Positions 1 to 10,499 of a stretch of DNA of 64,000 bases are shown here, one piece after another. Source of the stretch: Paulinella micropora (taxonomy: Eukaryota; Cercozoa; Imbricatea; Euglyphida; Paulinellidae); the NCBI GenBank assembly GCA_019918135.1, contig WBZZ01004539.1, forward strand, positions 45,001-109,000. Reading direction: 5' to 3'. Both the position numbers and the translations under genes were made by a program. The number at the start of each line of letters is the position of its first letter. Within the stretch, counting starts at the first letter, position 1. Under the pieces are notes generated by a model, which saw nothing but the letters and a program-made list of their open reading frames with translations, did not search any database and was not told where the DNA came from.

Positions 1-2
1 AT

Positions 3-431
3 GCTCTCCCCGACGAAGTGCTAGCCTGGCAGCTCTTGTTCTCGCAGGACCCACGGGTGGACAGTGTGGACCTCCGCCGAGACGCGCAGTACGATACTGA
101 GGTTTTCTGGCACAGCGCGTACTGCAGTGCGCCCTTGTACGTCCAGTTCATCTATGAAACTGTCTTGGGCCACCAAAACCCGCAGGTTGTAATCGGCGGC
201 CCGGCACACTGGAACGTCCAGGACTGGCACGACAACTATAACAGCTGGTGCAGGCGCAACCGTCACGGGCAATACACCGCTAAAAACATCGTCACTTTCG
301 AGAGAGGTCTGGAGTACTATCTGTGCTGGGATACACAGACCAAAAGAATGCAGGCCGCCGTCTCACCGCAAGAGCAGCTCAAGTACGTGAAGGAGAGAAT
401 CACGGGTGTGTATTCCACAACCTACGCTTAG
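3..431 (+). CDS. Unrecognised protein, 3' part, with F-box-like opening
   Basis: The frame is already open at the window edge, so the gene starts outside; 142 codons are visible before a TAG stop. The first visible residues, LPDEVLAWQLLF, resemble the first helix of an F-box, which recruits substrates to SCF ubiquitin ligases. The rest is rich in Trp and Tyr and matches no domain I recognise. Codon use is GC-rich like the other genes in the first 12 kb. A second F-box-type gene lies at 7569-8952. The F-box reading rests on one short motif and could be chance. Confidence 0.5.
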   Translation, partial: ALPDEVLAWQLLFSQDPRVDSVDLRRDAQYDTEVFWHSAYCSAPLYVQFIYETVLGHQNPQVVIGGPAHWNVQDWHDNYNSWCRRNRHGQYTAKNIVTFERGLEYYLCWDTQTKRMQAAVSPQEQLKYVKERITGVYSTTYA

Positions 432-730
432 GAGCACACACACACGCACGCACGCGCACACGCAAACAGCACCTGGGACTCACCCCCCCCCCCCCTTTCC
501 CACGCGGGCCCCAAGGGAAATGTGAAGCCTAAGAAGGCTTGTTTCAAATTAAAAAAAAAAACAGCCGAAACTAACTTTGGGGCAAAAGTAAAAACTAGCG
601 GAGTTGGTGTGGCCAGGGGGCTGTGGATTGTCACAACTTTTTTTCTTAGTTTTTGCCTTTTTCTGTGTCATATTGCCAAAAAGGGGCTGACTATTGCCAT
701 TTTCCTTATTGCCAGAAGGACCCAGAAAAT

Positions 731-1096
731 TGCCTTTTTTTTCCGCGCGGGCCGGACATAAAGAGAAAAAACTTTTTACCCAGGTCCTCTGGGGTGAAGA
801 ATAGTGAAAATGGAAAACTCCGCGGGGCCGCGGATGGATTTTATTGGCAACTGACTACTAGTAGAATACGGCCTATTGAGAAAAATTTTTAGGTATAAAT
901 ACTACAAACTTTTTCTAATCTTTTTTGTAGTATTAGTTTTATAAATAATATTTATCTGTAGGCCGTATCTGCGCCTGTTACCAATAAGATCCATCCGCGG
1001 GCCCGCGGAGTTTTCCATTTTCACTATTTCTTCACCCCAGAGGGGCCGGGTGAAAAGTTTTTTCTCTTTATGGCCCGCCCGCGCGGGAAAAAGGCA
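731..1096. repeat. Long imperfect palindrome (foldback-like)
   Basis: Two arms of about 118 bp (731-850 and 977-1096) are near-complementary, each carrying CCGCGGGCCCGCGG-like cores next to A/T tracts. An inner pair, ATACGGCCTA near 866 and TAGGCCGTAT near 959, extends the pairing. The loop is AT-rich. There are no coding signs. It could be a foldback/MITE-like element or a transcript-ending hairpin; intergenic palindromes that end transcripts are known in several giant viruses. The stretch 432-730 before it holds only CA repeats, a C run and A/T tracts. Confidence 0.75.
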
Positions 1097-2203
1097 ATGT
1101 CTACTTCCTACCTATCGATAAGAATTTAAAAAAACAAAGGCCCGTACCAAAAGATTATTTTTTCGTGGTTTTCAAAGAAAATCCTTTTTAATGTTATACA
1201 TTCAACTCACCTATGTGTGTCCGAGCGCCCCGCACAGGCCGGGGGACGGCGGCTATGTTTGAGATACAGAACTTGAACCTTCTCTAAAAAAACACATCTG
1301 TATCTCAAAAATAGTCGCGTAAACAAATTTAAAAAGTCTTTTGTACAAAGAAAATCACATAAGTGTCGGAACAGAACGTTACAATGCAGGGCCCAGCTTG
1401 GTTGGAAGAGGCTCAAACTGCTGAGGGTGAGGGTGTTGGCTGGTTCCTGTGCACTCCTGAAGGGAGAAAAAGAGAAAAGTAGTCTGGTCGCGACCTCCTT
1501 TCTCCTCCCCCCTCCTTCCTACTTTCTTAGGTGTCGCTGTTTCTTCCAATCCTAACAGTCGCCGTTCTCCCTCTCCATTTTCCTCTCCCTTGGAAGGGGG
1601 GAGTCTGTACGAAAGGTTTCCCCTGCTCCCCATTTTCCTCTCCCTTTTCTCTTTTTGGTGGTTGTGTGTGTGTGTGGGGGGGGGGGGGGGGAGGGGGCGT
1701 CTGTACGAAAGATTTGCCCCCGCCGGTCCTCGAGGACAACTTCTTATTTTTTCTGGTCTGCCCAAGGACCGGCGGGAATGGAAGGGAGGATTTGTTTTTT
1801 CCACGGCCGGTCTTCTCCCTCCCGGAAAAGGGGGGGGCCGTCTGTACAGACGCCCCCCCCCCCCCTTCATTCCCACCAGCCTTTGAGGGGGGAGGGTAAT
1901 TTGATTGTATTCTAAAGAAATTCGGAAAAAGAAAAGGAACTGTTGTTAAATACCCCCTTAGCCGCGCCGGGCAGGTTCAGAAGAGTGGAAAGGAGGGGAA
2001 GAGCCGTGAGGGGATTTGAGTAATGGGAGGGCCGCCATTCCCTTTTTCTCAATCATACTGTTAGTAGAAAGAAAGAAGTGACAACTCCTTGTTTTTCTAT
2101 CGTATTTTTTTAAAAAAGGAAATGCTTTGAACTGAAACCTTTTTTTGGAAAATGCTTGTCAGCATTTTTTGTTTCGAACCAACTTAGCCTCTAAAATTAC
2201 TTT
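1097..2203. other. Gene-free GC/AT low-complexity stretch
   Basis: I see no convincing gene. It holds a small inverted pair (GAGATACAGA near 1260 and TCTGTATCTC near 1300), a 1450-1890 segment of alternating G and C runs, and three copies of a GTCTGTACGAAAG-type motif (near 1600, 1690 and 1840), each flanked by G or C tracts. Open frames here are products of low complexity. A motif ACATTAAAAAGGATTTT (minus strand) occurs near 1176-1196 and again near 4226-4245. Confidence 0.6.
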
Positions 2204-3861
2204 TTAGACGACCTTGGCCTCCTCCTCCGGGGCCCAAACAGGTCCGGGGGCGTTTGGCGTGTAAGTCAGGGTAGGGAACACGGCCGCCTCGTCGTCCGAG
2301 AGCCACGCGGGCAGACCACCGGCCAGCACTTGGCTACGCACGCGTGGGGGCAACGTCCGTTTCAGCCTGTCCTGCACCGCCTCGTCGTCCGAGCGCGCCT
2401 GTTTCAGCCAGTCACTGTGTGCTACCGCCCGCCCGCGTGCCGCCCGGTTGTCCGTGCGCGCGCGCTCCACCGTGCACACCGCCTCGCCCTCGGGCTGGGT
2501 GTGGTTGCCTCCTGACAACGCGGCAGTGCGCTCACTGTCGCACTGTCGCTCCAGCTCTTCTTCGGCCAACTGCATTTGGAGGCGTTCCTCTTCCTGGGCT
2601 AACTGTGTTTGGAGGCGTTCCTTTTCCTCGGCCAACCGCGCTTGGAGGCGTGCCTCTGCCGCGCTGGCCTCTGCCACGCAATACGTGCACGGCGCTTTGT
2701 TGGCGCGGAGCTTGACGTCGGTCAGCGAATAGCCGCTCTCGGATCTCCATTGGAGCTTGCGCAGGTCTACTTCTAGCTGCACGGCTCCTGAAAATTTGTC
2801 ATAAGCTTGCCACTGCCGCGGCTCCCTGTGACTACCGACGAAGACCTCGATCAATGCTACACGTCTTGGTTCTGGTCTGAAATTATCAAGTCGGGCTGAC
2901 GGCCCGTCGTGCCCGACCCCGCCACCGCGGTACAGCCCTCGAAGCGCCGCTGCCGCTGGCACTGCGGCGCTAGCCCCACAGCGCACGCGGACCAGCGGAA
3001 CGTGATCTCGGGCAGCTTGCTCACGATCAGGTCGCGGCCCCGCGCGGCCAGCACGGCCAGCTCGCCAGCGCGCTGTTGCTCGGCCCTGGCCCTGGCCAGG
3101 GCCTGCGACTGTCGCCGCGCTTCTTCTTTGGCCACCCTCGCCCTGAGTTCTTCGGCCACCCGGGGTGCGCAAGCGGCGCACGGCGCCCCACCAGACTTTT
3201 GGCGTTTGGTGTCTTGCAGCACCAATGTCTTGCCGATTTTCTGAACGCCGGTGTTGAAGTCTATCTCCAACGCTACCGCCTGCGGGAACTTGGCGTAGGC
3301 CTGCCAGTGCCGCGTCTCTTTGCGGCTGCTAACCCGCACCTCGATGAAAGCTACCACAGTCTGATTCTGGTCCAGGATTGTCACGTCGGGCCTGAGCCTA
3401 GCCTCTTCCGGGGACAAGCCCAACGATCGGTTGCTCGCGCCCAACGTCTGCTCCAGCACCGCGGTGCAGCCCTCAAAGCGTCGACTGGTGCGGCAATGTA
3501 CCGAGGCGCACTCGGACCAGCGGAACGTGATCTCGGCCAGCTTGGCTTCGATGAACGCCTTGGCCAACAAGTGCAGCAGACCCTTGCCGTGGCCAGTGCC
3601 TGCCGGTACGGATAGGTGGTAGAAGTGCGCGCGCCTGCCATCGACACTCTCGCGCCTCAGTGATAGCGTTTGGTTGCACTGCGGGCAGTAAAGCTTGTCT
3701 TTGCGTTGGTCTGAGTTCATCGCTAGCGCTTGCTGCACCGTGACGAGCCGTTCGCGCTCGGCACCCTGCGACTGCTGCCACGACGCCAGCGGGACCAGCA
3801 AGCCTTGTGCATCCTCAAGCCCAAGCTGCGCGGCTAAGACTGCCTGCAGCCCCGCCGGCAT
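2204..3861 (-). CDS. CoiA-like nuclease protein with duplicated domain
   Basis: The protein from the ATG at 3861 resembles the competence CoiA family: a CPQCN zinc-type motif, HFYHLS, then a helical segment with HLLAKAFIEAKL, followed by RPDVTI...AFIEVRVS, a PD-(D/E)xK-like nuclease core. The block from EITFRWS through RFEGCTAV to the nuclease core and QAYxKF occurs twice, so the nuclease half is an internal tandem duplication. The C-terminal third has repeated Glu-Arg-Leu-Gln coiled-coil units. The reading frame is interrupted about once, so the gene is listed as one region. Upstream, a Cys-rich stretch (near 3890-3940) stays open in the same frame and may be an extension. CoiA-like proteins process DNA in bacteria; the role here is unknown. 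A fragment of a paralogue lies near 10,500-10,690. Confidence 0.6.
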
Positions 3862-4375
3862 CAAGAGCACTTTTTTCTTGGCTGTTCGGCAGACGTTTGT
3901 TCCGGAGCAGATGTTTTTGCACCGGCAGGAGAAAGTAAGTACGCGTGGCCAATTTCCCCCGCCTTGCAAATAATTCACGGACATCGATGCGAGCCCGACC
4001 CCCCTCCCCCACCGTCCTCCCTTTTTTTTCACAGTTTCTGCCCCAACCCCTAACAGTCGCCCTTTCCTCCCTTTCCCCCCCCCCCTCCCCATCTTCCTCA
4101 ACCCCCCTTTTTGCGCGGGGGGGGGGGGGCCGCGCGGTTTGAAAACCCCCCTTCCTCTTCCCTTCCTCTTCCCTCCCACCCCCGGATATTCGGGAGGTTA
4201 AGAGATTACTTTGTTGTTTTCTAAAAAGAAAAATCCTTTTTAATGTGTCACGGCCGTCCTTTGCCTCCGCCCCCCCCCCCCTCTCCTCATCTCTTCTCCC
4301 CACCCGCGCTTCTTCCAGACAAGTCAGTTGAGGTAGAATAGTTCGTCCGTAGCCTGGCTCAGCCACAGCGCAGTG
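3862..4375. other. Intergenic C-rich low-complexity stretch
   Basis: The region holds long C and G runs, pyrimidine tracts and a repeated CTTCCTCTTCCC unit. No gene is supported. It carries the second copy of the ACATTAAAAAGGA motif (minus strand, near 4235), which also precedes the membrane protein gene ending at 5137. Confidence 0.5.
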
Positions 4376-5137
4376 CTATCGCCTTGGTCCCACAGGCCAA
4401 TCAAAACAAGCAAGCACACTAACCCCGGAACTAGCGAAACCCACAACCAGACACATAAACACCCACAACCAGACACATGAACAATTCAGAACATCTTCCC
4501 AGAACCAGCTCACGGAATAGGAGCAACCGTAGCCGAGTAGCAGAAAGAGGCTCAAGCACAGGAGCACGAGGGCGCTGATGCCTAGCTTGGGAATAGCAGG
4601 GTAGTGTCGCGTGCAGACGATCGCGGGCGTGAATTCTAGCGTGCAGCCACCAGTGTAAGAGTCCGCACAGACCGCGTACACGCTGAGATTGAGGTTAGCG
4701 TTGGTACTTGCTTTCGCCCAGACCCGTGCCCTGGCCTCTCGCAGGCGGAATTGCTTGTTCGTGTCGTCCTTCGCGTGCGCCGGGGTGATGTGTGTCAGGG
4801 TTTTGGTAGAGTACACTGGGTGTGACGCTTCAAAGTAGAACTTGAAGTTGTGTGCGGCGTACCTGGGGTACAGCGTATAAATATTAAAAACCTTGACAAA
4901 CTGGCAGTCTGGTAGCTGTACAAACGGCTGAACCGAAAGTAAGTGTACAGCGCCTTTTCCGTACGGAACCTCCGCGTGGTGCGTGGGGGCATGATCCGCT
5001 AGGAACAAGGCAACATCTTTTCTGTACTTACGTTTCATGAACCGGGGCACGGAAATATTGCTGACTGGTGGAGAAGGAGCGGGCAGCGATCCTGCCAGGG
5101 CCGAAAGAAGCAACAACAGCAGGAGTGGTTCTGTCAT
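4376..5137 (-). CDS. Secreted/membrane glycoprotein, unrecognised
   Basis: The protein has about 253 residues from the ATG at 5137. It opens with a clear signal peptide, MTEPLLLLLLLSALAG, followed by a Pro/Ser stretch and an extracellular-type domain of about 150 residues with several Cys and N-glycosylation sequons (NIS, NLS). Two hydrophobic segments near residues 190-210 and 225-245 look membrane-spanning. This is the layout of a surface or envelope glycoprotein, but I recognise no family. The motif ACATTAAAAAAGGA lies 10-30 nt upstream of the start and may be a promoter element. Flanks are low-complexity. Confidence 0.6.
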   Translation of the reverse strand: MTEPLLLLLLLSALAGSLPAPSPPVSNISVPRFMKRKYRKDVALFLADHAPTHHAEVPYGKGAVHLLSVQPFVQLPDCQFVKVFNIYTLYPRYAAHNFKFYFEASHPVYSTKTLTHITPAHAKDDTNKQFRLREARARVWAKASTNANLNLSVYAVCADSYTGGCTLEFTPAIVCTRHYPAIPKLGISALVLLCLSLFLLLGYGCSYSVSWFWEDVLNCSCVWLWVFMCLVVGFASSGVSVLACFDWPVGPRR

Positions 5138-5533
5138 AAGCAATATTTCCTTTTTTAATGTTTTTCTGCCTGCCTTGGATTCTTTGTTTTTTTTAAAAAC
5201 CTTCTGGTGCTAGTGGCTCGGCAAAGAATAGGCGTCCATCCCCCCCTCGTTCTCACCCCCCGCTCTCCTTTTGTCCTCCATCCCCTTTCCCCACCCCCGC
5301 TGCCCCTCTTTCCTCTCTCCCACGCCCCGAAGTTTTTCAGTTTCGCTATTTCTTCACAGCGAGGGTGGCGTGTGCAGGCGGGGGGGGGGGGCCGCCATAG
5401 TCCACCTGTCCTCCCTCCCCCCCCCTCCCGCACACCCTCCGCGTTCATACACTGAAAAAAGACTTGACGGGGGGGGGGGGTGCAGCCGCAGTCGTTCATA
5501 CGAATTTAATAAAAACAAAGCGACTCCAAAAAA
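5138..5533. other. Intergenic G/C-run stretch
   Basis: This gap holds pyrimidine-rich tracts and three G or C homopolymers of 10 or more bases (near 5380, 5415 and 5470). It ends in an A-rich leader just before the ATG at 5534. No gene is supported; open frames across it are low-complexity artefacts. Confidence 0.5.
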
Positions 5534-6178
5534 ATGCAGAACAGCCATAGTCGAGGCAGTCCGTGTTCTGGCCAAACAAGCGACAGTGAACAAGTCTACG
5601 TGGTGTTTGCTGTTAACGATAGCGACGGCGAATTTGCAAAGTGCATCCTACGTCACGATCGTTGCACCAGGGTGCTGAAGACGAACGAGAGCATGAAAAA
5701 GACCGTTGCGGTTAAGCCAGCCCGAAGGTTGCCCTCCATCGATGTCCTGCCACTCCCTTTTGACGGTGTCGACAAGTTCGGCGACATTGAATGGATGAGG
5801 TCACAGTCTGAGTACAAGTCGTATTTGTATGTAGTCCCTGACAATCCCCAAATTCCAAACGGTCCAGTCTTTTTCACAAGATTACGTAACCAGCCAGACT
5901 GTGTGCCCATCGAGTACAAACACGATCGCACTGAAAGCGAGCAGCCTATGAAAAGGGCCCTGACCGAAATTGAGGCCAAATTGAGGGCAAACGGACAGTA
6001 CACCACTGTGTGCTATCCCGCGGATAGATCTGCCAATCTATATGCACAGAGGGTAGATATCCCGAGCGAGGACACGCGCAATTTTCCACGAAGATTACAG
6101 GCACTTGTCAAACGAATCAACGCCGGGCGTGGACATGGCGACGTTGAACTCGTCAGCGTGTCTAATAGCAGTTCTTGA
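5534..6178 (+). CDS. Unrecognised 214-residue protein
   Basis: An uninterrupted frame of 214 codons begins with ATG directly after an A-rich leader (CCAAAAAAATG) and stops before an A/T-rich tail. Composition is ordinary and globular: charged helices in the C-terminal half (about residues 130-205), a central mixed segment around WMRSQSEYKSYLYV, and a Ser/Gly-rich N-terminus. There is no signal peptide or membrane segment. I recognise no domain. GC-rich third positions match its neighbours. The intact frame, in a region where others are interrupted, argues for a real gene. Confidence 0.6.
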   Translation: MQNSHSRGSPCSGQTSDSEQVYVVFAVNDSDGEFAKCILRHDRCTRVLKTNESMKKTVAVKPARRLPSIDVLPLPFDGVDKFGDIEWMRSQSEYKSYLYVVPDNPQIPNGPVFFTRLRNQPDCVPIEYKHDRTESEQPMKRALTEIEAKLRANGQYTTVCYPADRSANLYAQRVDIPSEDTRNFPRRLQALVKRINAGRGHGDVELVSVSNSSS

Positions 6179-6385
6179 TACAAAAGAATAACAGAAGTTG
6201 CCAGGCTTCTTTTTTTTTTGCTTGTTTTGTGACCACAAACAGATGAGAGTAATTTTTTCTTTCTTGTAATAAAAAAACTGTACGCAGTCGAAAAAAAACA
6301 AGAGTGTCAGAAACAAGGGAGGGAAAAAAATTTTCTTTGCGTCCGGCCCAAAAAAAGAATATCTCTCTCGCATGGTCTTGTTTTT

Positions 6386-7386
6386 TCAAAGCCCAGTGCG
6401 CTGCTTTTTCTCGGGCCCTTGGCCGCCGGCATTTGGCACTGGCTTCTTTGCTGTTGCTGAAAGTCGCGGAAGTCTGTATGGAAAGCTCTCGCCTCCCGCC
6501 AACATCGACCGCAGCCTGCCCTCCAGCTGCACGGCCAAAGGTCGGGGCGGGGCGCAGCTCAGCGCGGGGCTAGCACTAGCCTCCTCAGCTACAGCCACGT
6601 GCACGCGTGTCCACAGCTGGTTGCGCCACGTGTTTCGTCCACACTTGTACAAGACCTGCAGCAGCACGTCGCCAACCCTACCCTCTGACAAATTCGGTGG
6701 CACGTAGACTCCCTTTTTTTCTATTTCGGCCTGGTCGTGCCCGTGCAGGACTTAAACATCAAGGTTCCAATGTCGTCTGGTTCGCTCAGACGTCCGCCCC
6801 TCTCCTAACTCCAAGGCTGTTGCAACTTTGCGTACGGGGACCTCCCGCAACGTGACTTGATAATCACTGGGCAGCGACAGGCGGACGCGGCCATAACGGC
6901 TCAAGCAGGCAGCTGGTGGTGAAAGTCGTCCAGCTCGGGGCCTGGCTCGGCAAACGAGAGCCGGCCGATTTTAGCAGGACTGTCCGACGTGTAGCCCGAG
7001 AAGCGGACGAAGCGGGTCGCGATCTGCAGCAGGACGCGACCCGCTTCGTCCGCGTTCAGACGTATTGCCTTGTGCATGTCCCGTTTGGTAGCGTACGGAG
7101 CGCCCACAAAAATGCAGCAGTCGTCGTAGGCACCGATCCAATCAGCGGTCTCGTCCTGGCGGGAACGGGTTTGGCACAGGTACAGTTTTTTGGTGCCGGA
7201 GCCCTGCGGTTGTCGCGCTGCACTATCGTCAAACTGCGCGGGGCGGACCGGCTCGAGAGCCACGAACGCCTGCACCAGCGAGCCCCCTCCCCCCCTTTTT
7301 TTTCCTTCTGGGACTTGTGTGTGTGTGTGTGCGGGCCAGCACGCCCCTTGGCACTTTTTTTTGCGCGGGGGGGGGGGGGGCGGCAC
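6386..7386 (-). pseudogene. Remnant of an unrecognised gene
   Basis: Several consecutive minus-strand segments here have protein-like composition, for example RLSFAEPGPELDD, YGRVRLSLPSDYQ and GDVLLQVLYKCGRNTW. They lie in consistent order, so one interrupted gene of about 300 codons is likely, with roughly two or three breaks. The 5' end runs into a G/C homopolymer near 7370 where the start is unclear. No domain is recognised. Plus-strand frames here appear to be shadows. Confidence 0.35.
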
Positions 7387-7568
7387 CGTGCATGGGGTGG
7401 GTTGTGAAGAGAGAGGGGGGGGGGGGGGGGCCGGCGCAGGGCAAAGACAAAAAGGGGCTTTGGTCCCTCTCTCAATTTGCCAGAGATATATTTTACAAAC
7501 AAAAAGTGGGGAGGGGGTGGGGATTTGCCCTCTTTTTGGCTCGAGAAGCCAAAGAGTTTGTTTAAAAA

Positions 7569-8952
7569 ATGTCCTGTTCGGAGCAACCCGCCAAGCGCCA
7601 GAAGACTGATCGGTGCACCAACGCCCTGCCAGACAGTCGTTCTCAGTGGCTGTTTCTTTTGCCTCTAGACGTTTGGCCGTTGGTCAGGGACCTGGCGGGT
7701 GCCGAGGAAGCTAACGGCTGGACCGTCGTGTGCACGCACTTCCAGACGGTTGTCACGACGCCCGAATTCTGGACACACTTTGAGCGCGAGCTCAAGGTAG
7801 AGCTCGAACCGCACCGAAAGATTTTGTCGCTACTGGCCCCGGTTTGCCAGACCTTTGGCACGCCGCTGCACAGCCTGACCATCGCTGGTCTTTCGGAAGG
7901 GCCAACAGAAACTAGTGCCGCTGGTCACCTCGATCAAAGTAAAAGAGTTGACACTTAGGGGCCCAATGTCGCCCCAGATTCTGCGGGCCTTCGCTGCTAT
8001 TCAGAGCCTGGCCCTCATCGAAAACAAACACACGGCTGCATGTCTGGAGCAGCTGCTGCAGAGAGCAAGCTTGCTGACCTCGCTGCGCCTCGAAGGCAGC
8101 GGCCTCACTGCAAACGATTTCATGAGGATCTTGCCCAGCTTTACGGGGCTGGTGCGCCTGGGCCTGACGTGCTGCGCAAACGTCACGGATTCGGCGCTGC
8201 AGACGCTACGCAAATTGCACCTGCGGGCGTTGGACTTAGAAGACTGTCGCAGAATCACCGGGACGGGACTCCGGGATCTACCAATAGAGGAGCTAAACCT
8301 GCGCAGACAACGATATTTCGTTAAGCTGTCAGGGATTCAAGAGGCTTTCCCCACGCTCAACCGTCTCAACCGCCTGAGCCTTTACGGTTTGCGAGATTCT
8401 GGGCTAGGGCTCCTAACGCAAATAACCACCTTGCGCCACTTGGACCTACTAGAATGCCACTCCCTCCGAGGCAAGAACCTGCCCGTACTAAACGCACTCG
8501 AGCTCGAAATCCTAAGGGTTACCCTCACTGACTGCCCCTCACGCAAAACGTTGCTACATTTGCTAGGGCTTCCAGCCTTGGTCGAGCTGAGGCTGCAGGC
8601 TTGCGATCTCACCAGCCAGGACCTCCTGCCGCTGCAGGGCTGCCCGAAGCTGAGCAAACTGCAGCTTAAAAGGTGCCACGCCATCCACGACCTTAGTGTT
8701 CTACGCGCCTTTCCTGTTCTTTCCGAATTAACTCTCGCTGAATGCAACGGCGTAGACAGTGTAGCCGGGCTGCAGAACTGTGGCTCGCTGCAGGAAATCG
8801 AATTCTCTGGGTGCGAGGGCATAACTACCATTGCAGCTTTGCAAAAATGTCGGTCGCTGCGCAAACTGGGCCTGTGGTTTATGAACCAGATCCCAGCGGC
8901 GGAGGTACAAGACTTTCGGCAAGAAAGGCCGCAGGTACAGGTAGAATTTTAA
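7569..8952 (+). CDS. F-box / leucine-rich repeat protein
   Basis: The N-terminus has an F-box: LPLDVWPLVRDLAG followed by the W..VC..F pattern and TPEFW, typical of the Skp1-binding fold. From about residue 115 the rest is a run of roughly ten leucine-rich repeats of the Cys-containing type (for example LTSLRLEGSGLTANDF, LRALDLEDCRRITG, LSELTLAECNGVD), ending at VQVEF. In eukaryotes, and in several giant viruses, such proteins choose substrates for SCF ubiquitin ligases. The F-box part and the LRR part are not in one continuous frame (about one interruption), so this is either a damaged gene or a consensus error in the assembly. The start ATG at 7569 follows an A/T leader. Confidence 0.7.
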
Positions 8953-9232
8953 TCGCGTAGGCCGCGTTTTTAAAAAGCGTTCTGGGCCATGGAAAAAAAC
9001 AAAGTAAATATCGGAGCTGTTGACCTTTCCAGCCAGATTGAACCTCTCCAGGACGAACTGAGATCCTGCAGATTTAGGGCCGATGGGCGCCTTGTTGAAG
9101 CACGTCGTGCCGCTCAGATCTGCGTAATAAACGGTCCTGCCTGAATTCACCCAGGCTGCAGTATTACGTCGAAAGAAAGGAGTCAGTCGAAGCCAAACGC
9201 GCAGCTCACGCACCACCAAAAAAAATGAACGA
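8953..9232 (-). CDS. Possible coding remnant, unrecognised
   Basis: A minus-strand frame has protein-like sequence (VRELRVWLRLTPFFRRN, SGRTVYYADLSGTT, SSDIYFVFFHGPERF) outside the overlap with the LRR gene. The frame runs on antisense into that gene, where it is probably meaningless, so only this part is listed. No ATG is well placed and no domain is recognised. It may be the end of a gene whose start was lost to the G-run region near 9240-9310, or chance. Confidence 0.25.
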
Positions 9233-9470
9233 GCAACGGCCCCCCCCCCCCCCCCAGAAAAACGCAAGGCCAAATACAGTACCGGAAAGTTGGGGGGGGG
9301 GGCCGTCTAGACAAGGCCCGCTGTGTGGTGGGGGCCGGCCCCCCGGCCTATCTTGTGCCACAGGCCCCCGTCAAAGCCCCAAGAGGAATGTCTGGGGGCG
9401 CGGGCAAAGGAGGGAAAGGGAGCGGAAAGGCATTCGAAGAATAAATTTTTCTCTAGCTATTGGCAAAAAA

Positions 9471-10395
9471 AAATTCTCCAAGGTTCATAATCCGGTGAAT
9501 TTCGCGCCAAAGGTGAAAGATGCCGGAAGTTACGGACACTTGTGTTTTGCCGCAAATTCCGGCACACCATTAATTTTTTCTTTTAGTGAAGGACATTTCG
9601 GCAATAGCTACAGAAAAATTTTTGGGAGCCGAGCGCGGGCGGGGAGAAAATTACAAAAAAAAATCCCCGCCCGCGTTTGCTTCCCGAAAATTTTTCTCTA
9701 GCTATTGCCGAAATGTCCTTTGCAAAATTCTCCAAGGTTTCATAATCCGGCGAATTTCGCGCCAAGGGGGAAAGATGCCGGAAGTTACGGTCACTCGTAT
9801 TTTGCCACAAATTTCGGCACGCCATTAATTTTTTTTTGCAAAGGACATTTCGGCAATTGAAAGGTAGCTAGACAGAAAAATTTTCGGGAGCCGAGGGCGG
9901 GCGGGGAAAATTACAACAAAAAAAATTCCCCGCCCTCGTTTGCTTCCCGAAAAATTTTCTCTCTAGCTAAAAATGTGCCGAAATGTCCTTTGCAAAAAAA
10001 AATCTAAAAGGTTTCATTTTGCGGTGAATTTCGCGCCAAAGGTGAAAGATGCCGAAAGTTACGGACACTCGTATTTTGCCGCAAATTGCGGCACGCCATA
10101 AAATTTTTTCTTTTAGTGAAGGACATTTCGGCAATAGCTACAGAAAAATTTTCGGGAGCCGAGGGCGGGCGGGGAAAATTACAACAACAAAAAAAATTCC
10201 CCGCCCGCGTTGGCTTCCCGAAAATTTTTCTCTCTAGCTAAAAATGTGCCGAAATGTCCTTTGCAAAATTCTCCAAGGTTTCATTTTCCGGTGAATTTCG
10301 CGCCAAAGGTGAAAGATGCCGGAAGTTACGGACACTCGTATTTTGCCGCAAATTCCGGCACACCATTAATTTTTTCTTTTAGTGCAGGACTTTTC
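9471..10395. repeat. Tandem hairpin repeats, unit about 265 bp
   Basis: Three full units and one partial unit begin near 9473, 9729, 10,003 and 10,268. Each opens with AAGGTTTCAT, then GTGAATTTCGCGCCAAAGG, GATGCCGGAAGTTACGG and GCAAATTCCGGCAC. The second half of each full unit is a long hairpin: GGACATTTCGGCAAT and CGGGAGCC pair with GGCTTCCCG and ATTGCCGAAATGTCC across a GGCGGGGA/TCCCCGCC core. Units differ mainly in A-tract lengths. Open frames inside are shadows. It may be a nested foldback element or a structural or replication locus. Confidence 0.85.
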
Positions 10396-10499
10396 GGCCG
10401 GCCGTCGGTCCTAGACATGTTTTTTTGTTTGGTTTTCGGCAGTGATTTTAATTGATAGTCCCTCTTGCCGCAGGCTGTGCTAAAAAAAGAAAAGTCAGC

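Noticed and set aside
1379-1915. Several long frames on both strands across G/C runs
   Set aside because: They are made of Gly/Pro/Arg runs from homopolymers and overlap each other in many frames; no domain-like sequence.
7056-7609. Multiple overlapping frames around the G-run region
   Set aside because: Low-complexity translation (Gly, Pro, His-Thr repeats) with no start context; only the minus-strand protein-like part was kept in the remnant at 6386-7386.
9480-10400. CRISPR-like array
   Set aside because: The unit is about 265 bp with hairpins and no short spacers; eukaryotic-type context.
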